Shown: positions 1 through 6,677 of the stretch, in pieces | Layout: each line of letters starts with the position of its first letter | How positions within the stretch are numbered: the first letter of the stretch is position 1 | DNA from: Actinomycetes bacterium | GTDB lineage: Bacteria; Actinomycetota; Acidimicrobiia; Acidimicrobiales; JAKAOS01 | Assembly (NCBI GenBank): GCA_021790615.1 | Contig: JAJYGW010000089.1 | Coordinates: forward strand, 1-14,081 | Reading direction: 5' to 3' | Length of the DNA stretch: 14,081 nt | Notes under the pieces: generated by a model | What the model was told of the DNA's origin: nothing | The model's database searches: none | The model's input: only the letters and a program-made list of their open reading frames with translations | Program-made: the position numbers and the translations under genes

Positions 1-1
1 G

Positions 2-394
2 ATGTTCGAGATGCTGCCGACGATCGTGCCGATGAGGTGGCCGGTCCGGCGCTGGGCCACCGAAAGCCTGATCCCGGTCGACGAGTACTACCAGGATGGT
101 TCACTGGTGATCCGGGCCGAGATCCCGGGCATCGACCCCGACAAGGATGTCGAGTTGACGGTTGCCGGGGGGATGCTGCACATCCAGGTCGAACGGCGTG
201 AGGAAGAGAAGGTCGAAGAGGAGCACTACGTGCGCAAAGAGATCCACCAGGGGTCTGTCGAGAGGACCTTGCCTCTTCCCGAAGGGGTCACTGAGCGTGA
301 CGTGAAGGCCACGTACAAGGACGGGATGTTGGAGATCGTGATCCCGAAGGCCGAGGTCGAGCCGACCAAGAAGATTCCGGTCACCAAGAGCTGA
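2..394 (+). CDS. Hsp20/alpha-crystallin small heat-shock protein
   Basis: A 130-residue protein of the small heat-shock (Hsp20) family, an ATP-independent holdase that binds unfolding proteins in the cytoplasm as an oligomer. The alpha-crystallin domain spans roughly residues 23-118: it opens with IPVDEYYQDG, continues with IRAEIPGIDPDKDVEL, and carries the acidic loop REEEKVEEEHYVRKE, then the ERTLPLPEG strand. The family's A-x-x-x-x-G-x-L signature is seen as ATYKDGMLEIVIPK near the end, followed by a short Lys-rich tail. The N-terminal arm is short. The ATG lies one base from the window edge, so a start farther upstream cannot be excluded and no ribosome-binding site can be judged. A strong intrinsic terminator follows 20 bp after the stop, so transcription ends here. 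The family call is secure. Confidence 0.93.
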   Translation: MFEMLPTIVPMRWPVRRWATESLIPVDEYYQDGSLVIRAEIPGIDPDKDVELTVAGGMLHIQVERREEEKVEEEHYVRKEIHQGSVERTLPLPEGVTERDVKATYKDGMLEIVIPKAEVEPTKKIPVTKS

Positions 395-413
395 ACGGCT
401 CTCCCTGGAGTTG

Positions 414-445
414 AAAGGCCCATCCGCGAGGCGGGTGGGCCTTTT
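414..445 (+). terminator. Rho-independent terminator of the Hsp20 gene
   Basis: A 14-bp stem runs from 414-427 to 431-444 with a GAG loop at 428-430. All pairs are Watson-Crick except one G-T. The right arm ends in TTTT (442-445) and the left arm starts with AAA, so it could work weakly in the other direction too. It sits 20 bp after the Hsp20 stop and separates that gene from the methyltransferase downstream. Confidence 0.9.
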
Positions 446-615
446 GTTGGTCGAGTTGATCGTCGACGCCATCTGCGGCGATGTCGGTGGCAAGCTGAGA
501 CGCGGCCCCGCCCCTCTTGTCAGGGTGGGGGCCCGACCGTCTTCGAGGATGCCGATGAGACCAGACGCCCGGCTGATGGAAGCTCGGCCGAGCCCACAGG
601 GGATGAAGAGTCCAG

Positions 616-1575
616 GTGACGCCTTCTTTCACCCGTAGCGTCGCGCGAGCGACGATCGACGCCTTGCCGGCTCCCGCGCGTCGCTGGGTGCGCATGCGAC
701 GACGCGACGTCACGAAGCGGGAGGTCGAGCTCGCCGAGCTCGACGCCGTTCTGGCAGCAGCCGCTCGCCGTTTCGAGGTCTCCGAGGACGACGGCCGCGC
801 CTACCTCCTCGAGCTCAGGATGGTGCCGCCACCCTGGCCGGCCGACCCCTTCTCCGACGCCTATCGGGCATGGGTCTTCGATCTCTACCGTGCGGTCTCG
901 GGGCGGGATGACTACGCCGTCGAGCACGAGTCGTCGCCGTTCGATCTCGAGGCCGCCGTCCTCCGGCCGCACCCTTTTGCCACCGGGTCGCCGGCGGTGG
1001 TCGGCGACGACCTGTCGGCTCGCGGCGCGGTGGTGAGAGCACTGGCTCTCACGGCGCCGGCGCGCATCGTGGAATTCGGTGCAGGGTGGGGCAACCTCAC
1101 GTCCGACCTCGCGGCGATGGGCCATGACGTCACGGTCGTCGAGGTCGACGCGGGGTTCTGTCGCCTCATCGAGCGTCGAGTCCCGTGCGCGCGCGTGGTC
1201 GAAGCCGACATGCTCTCGTTCGCCCGCGGGTCGCACGGGGACCAGTTCGACGCCGCGGTCTTCTACGAGTCGTTCCACCATTGCGCGGACCATCTCGATC
1301 TGCTCGAGCACCTCCACGCCGTGGTCGGGACAGGCGTCGTCGTGCTGGGTGCAGAACCTGTGGACCTTCTCGCCTACCCGTGGGGACTCCGTCTCGACGG
1401 GCTTTCGCTGTGGTCGACCCGGCGTTACGGCTGGCTCGAGCTCGGCTTCGACGAGCGTTACCTCGCGAGCGCGATGTCGAGAACCGGCTGGAGGATCCAG
1501 AAGGCGGAAGGGGGCTGCGCCGTCGCGCCGACGCACGTGGCGAGACGCGCGAGGAGCTCGAACCCGAGATCGTAG
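616..1575 (+). CDS. Class I SAM-dependent methyltransferase
   Basis: A 319-residue protein with a Rossmann methyltransferase fold in its C-terminal half. Motif I is VEFGAGWGN (about residues 152-160, SAM binding), the acidic end of strand 2 is VVEVDAGF (174-181, ribose contact), and the strand-4 region is FDAAVFYESFHHCADHL (211-227). The N-terminal 115 residues are rich in Arg and Glu, and I do not recognise a domain in them. The substrate is unknown. The GTG start at 616 is preceded by a weak GAAGAG; no better in-frame start is seen before the fold. The stop is TAG. The UGSC-like selenoprotein gene begins 103 bp later on the same strand, so co-transcription is possible, but no functional link can be shown from sequence. 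Confidence 0.82.
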   Translation: MTPSFTRSVARATIDALPAPARRWVRMRRRDVTKREVELAELDAVLAAAARRFEVSEDDGRAYLLELRMVPPPWPADPFSDAYRAWVFDLYRAVSGRDDYAVEHESSPFDLEAAVLRPHPFATGSPAVVGDDLSARGAVVRALALTAPARIVEFGAGWGNLTSDLAAMGHDVTVVEVDAGFCRLIERRVPCARVVEADMLSFARGSHGDQFDAAVFYESFHHCADHLDLLEHLHAVVGTGVVVLGAEPVDLLAYPWGLRLDGLSLWSTRRYGWLELGFDERYLASAMSRTGWRIQKAEGGCAVAPTHVARRARSSNPRS

Positions 1576-1678
1576 AGAGGACGGACTCGTCGCGGCGAGC
1601 AGTGCAGCTACATTGAGTGCGATCCCGGCAGCTCGCAGGGCGAGCTGGCATGGGTCACCAGGTCACAGGGGGTCGTGC

Positions 1679-3496
1679 ATGGCCAAGCCGAATCGCGTCG
1701 AAGTGCTCAGTCCCGAGGGTTGCCGGACGGTCGTGGCCGACGAGGGGACCGCCGGCCGGGAGCCCGGGTCGCTCTGGACCATGGCCCCGCGGCTCGACGA
1801 CCTGCGAGGCAAGACCGTCTATCTCGTCGACACCGGCTTCGGGGGGAGCGGGAAGTTCTTGGACGAGATGCAGGCGTGGCTTGCCGAGCACCTGCCGACG
1901 GTAGTGGCGGTGCGCCGTCGCAAGACGGGCCATGTCTTTCGCGACGACACGAAGGACCTCTGGGCCGAGATCAAAGAACGGGGGCAAGCGGCCGTCCTCG
2001 GCGTCGCCGGCTGACCGGGTTGCGCAGCGGCAGTTGCCGCTTCCGCCCGTACGCTGGAACACGAGTTCTCGATTCCGACGGTTTCCATCTCCACCCGGGA
2101 GTTCGAGAGCGTCGTGGCAGCAGACCGCCGGTACAACGGCGTGCCGCTCCGCTTTGCCTACACGCCGCACCCAGTTGCAGGCATGAACTCCTCGGTGTTG
2201 CGGAGCTACGTCGAAGGCGCCGATCCGGCGTCCGGCCGGCTCGTGATGGACGAGGTGGTCGATGCCCTCACCAAGCCGTTGGGCCCGGGCGAGCGTGTCG
2301 TCGAACACGCTCGGGTGCCGTGGAGCAGGCTCCCACAGGAGCTCATCGAACCGGACACCGAAGACAACCTTCAGCGCCTCTTCTACGAGCGAGGGTGGAC
2401 CGACGGGCTGCCGGTCATCCTTCCGACCCGAGAGCGCGTTGCCGCGATGCTCGAAGGTACGACGCACCTCCCCGACGAGGTCGTAGGGGAGATCTACCTC
2501 GAACGGACGTTCGAGCGCGTCCGCTTCACCGTCGAGATGGTCGCCATCATCGGCGTCATGGCCGGAGCGCGGCCCGAGCACCTCCCCGTCATCCTCGCAG
2601 TCGCCTCGACCGCCGAGCCCTCGATCCCTCGCTCGACCACGCCCTTCGGCAGGATGCTGCTCGTGAACGGACCCGTCCGCCACGAGATCGGAATGAACGC
2701 CGGCGTCGGAGCGTTCAGCCCTCGCACGCTCGCGAATTCGGTGATCGGCCGTGCCTGGACGCTCCTCACCATCTCGTGGGGAGGCTTCCGTCTGAAAGAG
2801 CAGTTCTGGTCTTCGCAGGGCAATCCCGTCAGCTACAGCAACATGTGCGTGGCCGAGAACGAGGAGGCGAGCCCTTGGGAGCCCTTCCACGTCGAGAAGG
2901 GCTTCGAAGCGACCGAGAGCACGGTCAGTCTCTTTAGGGGGTGGAACGTCGTGAACAACGTCGTCGGTTCCTCGCATCGGTCGGTCGGTGAGGACATGTT
3001 CACCCAGATCCGGCCCCTCGTGAGCCCGTATTCTGCGGCGACGCTCGTGCTCGACCCGCTGGTCGCTCGACACCTCGAGAGCGATCAGGGCTTCAAGACG
3101 AAAGCGGCGTTCTGCCGGTGGCTCTCCGAGCACTTCAGACTGCCCGCACGCGAGTACTGGGACAACGACGTCGTCGACATGCTCGTGGGTCCGCTTGCCG
3201 TCCGAGGGGTCGAACCATACGCGACGTGGCGAAACCTTCCCCCGGACACACTCATCGCCCCGTACGACAAACCTGCGGAGATGAACGTCGTCGTCGTCGG
3301 CGGGGAGACGAGCCCGATGTGGAAGGTGTCGGACTTCTCGTACACGGTGAGCGCCTCGGTCGACAGGTGGCGAGCGCAGCCCCTGACGACCGAATGCGAC
3401 GACGGGAGCTGTGGTCTAGCTGGCGAGTCCCTGCCACATGCCGGGTACCCTCGGTCCGGCGACTCGTCGACGGGCACGCCCCCGGCTGCCTTCTGA
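1679..3496 (+). CDS. UGSC-like selenoprotein, TGA at codon 112 read as Sec
   Basis: One 605-residue reading frame, interrupted only by TGA at 2012-2014. The ATG at 1679 has AGGGGG six bases upstream. Reading the TGA as selenocysteine gives VLGVAG-U-PGC, a U-x-x-C redox motif, followed by an Ala-rich helix and FSIPTVSISTREFE, which is what I recall of the UGSC family of (seleno)proteins; there the motif is usually U/C-G-S-C. From about residue 190 a second conserved region begins, with YERGWTDGLPVILPT, NGPVRHEIGMNAGVGAF and CVAENEEASPWEP; I recognise it only as uncharacterised. The tail has C573 and C578 (ECDDGSCGL). There is no signal peptide, so it is likely cytosolic. A SECIS-like hairpin follows the TGA, and tRNA-Sec is encoded 5 kb away. 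Stopping at TGA would leave a 111-residue fragment without its redox site. The reaction is unknown. Confidence 0.88.
2012..2014 (+). other. In-frame TGA recoded as selenocysteine (Sec112)
   Basis: The TGA lies between the codons for VAG and PGC. The frame stays open for 111 codons before it and 493 after it, and protein-like sequence continues on both sides. It takes the place of the first Cys of a CxxC-type motif. The first start codon after it is a GTG at 2114 with only a distant GGGAG, so internal restart is a poor explanation. Confidence 0.87.
2016..2049 (+). promoter_or_regulatory. Candidate bacterial SECIS of the UGSC-like gene
   Basis: Upper stem: 2026-2031 (AGCGGC) pairs with 2036-2041 (GCCGCT), six perfect pairs. 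The apical loop is AGTT (2032-2035), with G at its second position. Lower stem: 2016-2020 pairs with 2045-2049, with small bulges between the two parts. The loop starts at +18 and its G is at +19 after the TGA, the same spacing I recall for E. coli fdhF. This is where SelB would bind to deliver Sec-tRNA. It was found by eye, with no folding calculation. Confidence 0.75.
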
Positions 3497-3565
3497 GCCC
3501 CGTTCCTCGGCCAGCCACCGTGCTGCCCGATCGGCACATCGAGGTCGCGGTGCGGGAATCTCGGT

Positions 3566-3585
3566 ACGTGCGGATCGCCGCACGT
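3566..3585. terminator. Perfect hairpin between convergent genes
   Basis: ACGTGCGG (3566-3573) and CCGCACGT (3578-3585) form eight perfect pairs around an ATCG loop, with one more G-T pair possible outside. It lies in the 120-bp gap between the end of the UGSC-like gene and the end of the oppositely oriented membrane-protein gene. This is the place for a two-way terminator, but neither side has a T tract, so the role is an inference. Confidence 0.45.
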
Positions 3586-3616
3586 GGTCGGGCGCGGCAC
3601 CGGCTGCTCGAGCCGG

Positions 3617-4432
3617 TCAGTCCCCCCCGTTCATCGGCCCGAGCGCAGGCGTCTGTCGGACGGGTGCCGGGATCGGCGGGCGGCGCTGGTCGAGCACCTC
3701 GTCGTGCCGCCCTCCACGTCGAGCGCCCCACCGCTTGGCCGCTCCGTTCCTCGAGAGCTGGAAGAGGTAGCGGTTGTAGGCCTCCAGCTCCTCGTCGACG
3801 CTCACCTTCACCTCCAGCACCTCGGCGTCGATCACCCGCCCCACCGGATCGCCGTGATCCTCGTCTCGGGCCGTCGCCGATGAGGTGCACGCCGAGTCGA
3901 GGTCGTCCTCGCGGTCGCGGTCGCGGTCGCGGTCGCGGTCGCGGTCGCGGTCGCGGTCGCGGTCGCGGTCGCGGGTGGCCGGGATGATGCCGGGAGTCCC
4001 TCGACGCTGCCTGTCGAGGCGCTGCACATCGAGGGCTTCGCGCCGCGGGCCGGAGAGGGCTTCGCGCCGCGGGCCGGAGAGCGACCGACGACGAGCGTCG
4101 TCGCGGCCTGCCAGATACACCTCGCGAGACAGCGCTTTGTCGGTGGCCCAGCCGGGGATCTCGTGGAGCGGTCTCCCCTCGGCATCGGCCGCAGCCCTCT
4201 GCTTCGCCGTCCACAGGCGGTCGAACGGGGTGCTCTCGTCGTGGATCAGCTTCCACCAGACGTACACGGCATAGACGGCGAAGAAGGGCCATTCGACCGT
4301 GTACACCCAGCTCAGGTCGTTGCCGCCCAGCGCGACGTGGTACTGCCACCAGCCGGCCAGGAGGAATGCCGGTACGAGGACCAAGACGAGCGCGTGAAGA
4401 CCGATGCAGCGCCGCGTCAGGTACTTCGCCAT
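3617..4432 (-). CDS. Two-helix membrane protein with an Arg-Asp repeat
   Basis: A 271-residue protein. Two hydrophobic helices lie near the N terminus: about residues 10-31 (LHALVLVLVPAFLLAGWWQY) and 44-63 (ending VYAVYVWWKLI). They are joined by a short loop with LGGNDLSWVYTVEWP. This head resembles a two-helix family I recall from actinobacteria, often next to SURF1-like or respiratory genes, with no assigned function. The middle is charged and low in complexity: two copies of SGPRREAL, then a run of about eleven Arg-Asp pairs. A conserved-looking segment, VSVDEELEAYNRYLFQLSRNG, follows, as at the C terminus of that family. The last 40 residues are poorly constrained. The start at 4432 is divergent from the SoxR-type gene across 129 bp, and no strong ribosome-binding site is seen. 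Confidence 0.72.
   Translation of the reverse strand: MAKYLTRRCIGLHALVLVLVPAFLLAGWWQYHVALGGNDLSWVYTVEWPFFAVYAVYVWWKLIHDESTPFDRLWTAKQRAAADAEGRPLHEIPGWATDKALSREVYLAGRDDARRRSLSGPRREALSGPRREALDVQRLDRQRRGTPGIIPATRDRDRDRDRDRDRDRDRDRDREDDLDSACTSSATARDEDHGDPVGRVIDAEVLEVKVSVDEELEAYNRYLFQLSRNGAAKRWGARRGGRHDEVLDQRRPPIPAPVRQTPALGPMNGGD
3909..3974. repeat. Hexanucleotide tandem repeat (TCGCGG)11
   Basis: Eleven perfect copies of TCGCGG on the plus strand lie inside the membrane-protein gene. On the minus strand they encode alternating Arg and Asp. The unit is a multiple of three, so gain or loss of copies keeps the frame. All six frames are open through it, which explains several long spurious ORFs here. 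Confidence 0.95.
4031..4078. repeat. 24-bp direct repeat, two perfect tandem copies
   Basis: Bases 4031-4054 and 4055-4078 are identical. In the minus-strand membrane-protein gene each copy encodes SGPRREAL. The duplication is in frame and adjoins the Arg-Asp repeat, so this whole segment of the protein looks like an expandable linker. Confidence 0.93.
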
Positions 4433-4510
4433 GCGCGCTCGACGTTACACACTCAGCGTCACGCAATGGAAGCCGCCCGGGGGCTTCCCGCCCCACACCC
4501 CATTCAAGTG

Positions 4511-4536
4511 AAGTTCGCTCGAAGTCGAACGAGCTT
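4511..4536. promoter_or_regulatory. 26-bp imperfect palindrome, candidate operator
   Basis: The segment from AAGTTCG to CGAGCTT matches its own reverse complement at about 18 of 26 positions, and contains GTTCG and CGAAC arms eight bases apart. It lies in the 129-bp divergent gap, 25 bp before the SoxR-type start. MerR-family proteins bind such dyads between -35 and -10 boxes. It is not the canonical SoxR box, CCTCAAGTTAACTTGAGG, as I recall it. Confidence 0.4.
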
Positions 4537-4561
4537 CGGAGCGTGAGTACGCTTCTGCCCG

Positions 4562-5050
4562 ATGAGCGAACCGCTCCTCTCCATTGGCGAGGTGGCCGAA
4601 CGCACGGGGGTGACGACCTCGGCCCTTCGCTTCTACGAAGCAGAAGGGCTCCTCAGCTCCAAGCGCTCTGCGGGTGGCCAGCGACGTTATCGACGCAGCG
4701 TGCTTCGCCGAGTCGCCTTCGTGCGCGTCGCCCAACGCGTGGGACTCAGCCTGGAGGAGATCCAAGGGGCGCTCGCGACCCTGCCAGCCTCGCGCACGCC
4801 GACCAAAGCCGACTGGGCGCGCCTGTCCGCTTCATGGCGTCCTCGCATCGACGAGCAGATTGCCGTGCTGGAGCGGCTGCGCGACGAGCTCTCGTCGTGC
4901 ATCGGCTGTGGGTGCCTGTCCTTGCGTGAGTGCTCCCTCTCGAACCCCTCGGACCGCGCCGCCGCCGACGGCCCCGGGCCCCGCTACCTCATCGCGGGCG
5001 ACCGGCCAAGTCCGCCGCAGGGCTCGCGTAGCAAGGCGATCGGAGCGTGA
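4562..5050 (+). CDS. soxR: SoxR-type MerR regulator with [2Fe-2S] Cys motif
   Basis: A 162-residue redox-sensing transcription regulator, close in length to E. coli SoxR (154). The winged helix-turn-helix of the MerR family fills residues 6-75: LSIGEVAERTGVTTSALRFY, then EAEGLL and GGQRRYRRS. A dimerisation helix follows (about 85-112). The cluster-binding motif C-x2-C-x-C-x5-C is intact at C113, C116, C118 and C124 (CIGCGCLSLREC), with the SoxR-typical SNPSD after it. The protein should bind DNA as a dimer and switch on transcription when redox-active compounds oxidise the cluster. The last 30 residues are a non-conserved tail. The start is ATG with no clear Shine-Dalgarno. Targets are unknown; the divergent membrane-protein gene and the downstream peptidase gene are the nearest candidates. 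Confidence 0.92.
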   Translation: MSEPLLSIGEVAERTGVTTSALRFYEAEGLLSSKRSAGGQRRYRRSVLRRVAFVRVAQRVGLSLEEIQGALATLPASRTPTKADWARLSASWRPRIDEQIAVLERLRDELSSCIGCGCLSLRECSLSNPSDRAAADGPGPRYLIAGDRPSPPQGSRSKAIGA

Positions 5051-5129
5051 GGTGGCCGGATGCAAGGAGATCAGGCGGTTACGGTCTGGCGCCGGCCGCC
5101 CGTCGGCGAGGGAGGGGGAGAGGGAGAGC

Positions 5130-6590
5130 ATGAGGGTGCCCGGCACCGCCTTGGTGAGCCTGCTCTCAGCGGTTGCGCTGGCGGCCGCAATGGCGATCGC
5201 GGTGACGTCGGGACCAGCGAGCCGGGAAGGGGGGCGTCGCACCCAGCAACTCGGGGGGCGCCGGTCGCAGACAACCACCTATCACACCGAGCAGCAGTGC
5301 CTCGGCACACCGTCGGTCCGCCTGCCCTGCTACGACCCTGCACAGATCGAGACCGCCTACGGCGAGCTTCCCCTGTTCGCAAGGGGTATCGACGGCCGAG
5401 GTGAGACGATCGTGATCGTGGATTCCTTCGGTTCCCCGACCATCCGGCGGGACCTCGCCGTGTTCGACTCCCAGTTCCTCTTGCCCGCGCCCCCGAGCCT
5501 TCGGATCATCCAGCCGGCAGGCGCAATCCCGACGTACAACCCCAAGACAACAACAATGGTCGGCTGGGCAGGGGAGACGACCCTCGACGTCGAATGGGCC
5601 CACGCAGCGGCACCGGGCGCCAGCCTCCTCATCGTCGAGACGCCGGTGTCGGAGACGGAGGGGACAATCGGGTTCCCCGAGATCATGGCGGCAGAGAACT
5701 ACGTCATCCGCCACCATCTCGGCGAAGTCATCAGCCAGAGCTTCGGCGCGAACGAGAAGACGTTCTCCTCGCTGAGCAGGCTCGAGTCACTTCGGAGCGC
5801 CTTCGTCGCTGCCGAAGCGGCTCATGTCACGGTCGTAGCGTCCACGGGGGACACAGGTGTGAGCGACGACACGACAGCCACAGGCAAGAACCTCTCGTTG
5901 ACGCAGACCGTCACATGGCCTGCGAGCGATCCCCTCGTCACCGCAGTCGGCGGGACGCAGCTCAGCCTGAACGCCGCCGGCGAGCGGACTGCTCCCGACG
6001 TGGTGTGGAACGACTCGTACGACCGCGCCGCGAACGATTTCGTGTTCGGCACATCCGAGCCCCATCCGAATGCGAGCGGCGGAGGGCTCTCGTCGATCTT
6101 CTCGAGGCCCTCCTACCAGCGGGGCGTCGCTGGTGTGGTTGGTGATCACCGGGGAACTCCCGACGTCTCCATGAGCGCGGCGTGCTCCGGGCTGGTCGAC
6201 ACGTACCAGAGCTTCGCGGGTCCCACACCCCCTGGCTGGTACTACGTCTGTGGCACCAGCGAGTCCGCACCGCTGTTCGCGGGGATCGTCGCGCTCGCAG
6301 ACCAGGAGGCGCATCACGGCCTCGGATGCATCAACCCGGCGCTCTACGCGATGAAACAAGCGCGCGACCCCGGGGTCGTGCCGGTGAGGAAGGGCGACAA
6401 CACCGTCTCGTTTCGAAAGGGGGGCAAAGAGCATACGGTCGTCGGCTACCGGGCGTCCGCGAGCTACAACCTCGCTTCGGGCCTCGGCACCGTCGACGCC
6501 TCGCAGTTCGTGCCCGAGCTGGTCCGCACGGTCGCGTCCGTCGGGACTTCGGTCACGTACGGCTTCCTGGCCCCCTCCGGACAGCTCTGA
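5130..6590 (+). CDS. Secreted S53 (sedolisin/kumamolisin) serine-carboxyl peptidase
   Basis: A 486-residue secreted endopeptidase of family S53, subtilisin-fold enzymes that act best at acid pH. The start is ATG at 5130 behind a purine-rich AGGGAGAG. Residues 1-31 are a signal peptide: basic end, long Leu/Ala-rich core, then AVTSGPAS. The Glu-x3-Asp pair of the catalytic triad is in GETTLDVEWAHA (E149, D153). The oxyanion Asp is in STGDTG (D241). The nucleophile Ser is in CGTSESAP (S377). The C-terminal calcium-site region includes YNLASGLGTVDASQF. Most S53 zymogens carry a propeptide of about 150-190 residues before the catalytic part; here only about 35 residues separate the signal peptide from it. 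It begins 79 bp after the SoxR-type gene. Activity is likely, given the intact catalytic residues. Confidence 0.9.
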   Translation: MRVPGTALVSLLSAVALAAAMAIAVTSGPASREGGRRTQQLGGRRSQTTTYHTEQQCLGTPSVRLPCYDPAQIETAYGELPLFARGIDGRGETIVIVDSFGSPTIRRDLAVFDSQFLLPAPPSLRIIQPAGAIPTYNPKTTTMVGWAGETTLDVEWAHAAAPGASLLIVETPVSETEGTIGFPEIMAAENYVIRHHLGEVISQSFGANEKTFSSLSRLESLRSAFVAAEAAHVTVVASTGDTGVSDDTTATGKNLSLTQTVTWPASDPLVTAVGGTQLSLNAAGERTAPDVVWNDSYDRAANDFVFGTSEPHPNASGGGLSSIFSRPSYQRGVAGVVGDHRGTPDVSMSAACSGLVDTYQSFAGPTPPGWYYVCGTSESAPLFAGIVALADQEAHHGLGCINPALYAMKQARDPGVVPVRKGDNTVSFRKGGKEHTVVGYRASASYNLASGLGTVDASQFVPELVRTVASVGTSVTYGFLAPSGQL

Positions 6591-6677
6591 CGCGCGCGAC
6601 GGCGCGACCTGCACGGGAGCGCGCGCGACGGCATGCGCGGCATGGAGGCTCGAGCGACAGCGCGACCTGCATCGGGA

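Noticed and set aside
1609..1614. TACATT as a -10 box for the UGSC-like gene
   Set aside because: The position is plausible, but no -35-like sequence lies at the proper distance, so it is not listed as a feature.
1679..2014. A 111-residue gene ending at TGA, followed by a separate gene starting at GTG 2114
   Set aside because: The frame continues without a break across the TGA, the redox motif spans it, a SECIS-like hairpin follows, and the GTG has no well-placed ribosome-binding site.
1655..3133. A 492-codon open frame on the minus strand
   Set aside because: It lies antisense to the UGSC-like selenoprotein, shows no domain, and has the composition of a codon-bias shadow.
3909..3974. Short regular repeats as a CRISPR array
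   Set aside because: The units are 6 bp with no spacers; it is a microsatellite inside a coding sequence.
4674..5129. Upstream extension of the S53 peptidase frame as a propeptide
   Set aside because: This segment overlaps the SoxR-type gene in another frame and shows no pro-domain features; ATG 5130 has a purine-rich site and begins a signal peptide.
6602..6671. Two copies of GCGCGACCTGCA (6602-6613, 6660-6671) as attachment sites
   Set aside because: Only 12 bp each, 46 bp apart in a GC-rich gap between convergent genes, with no integrase gene nearby.
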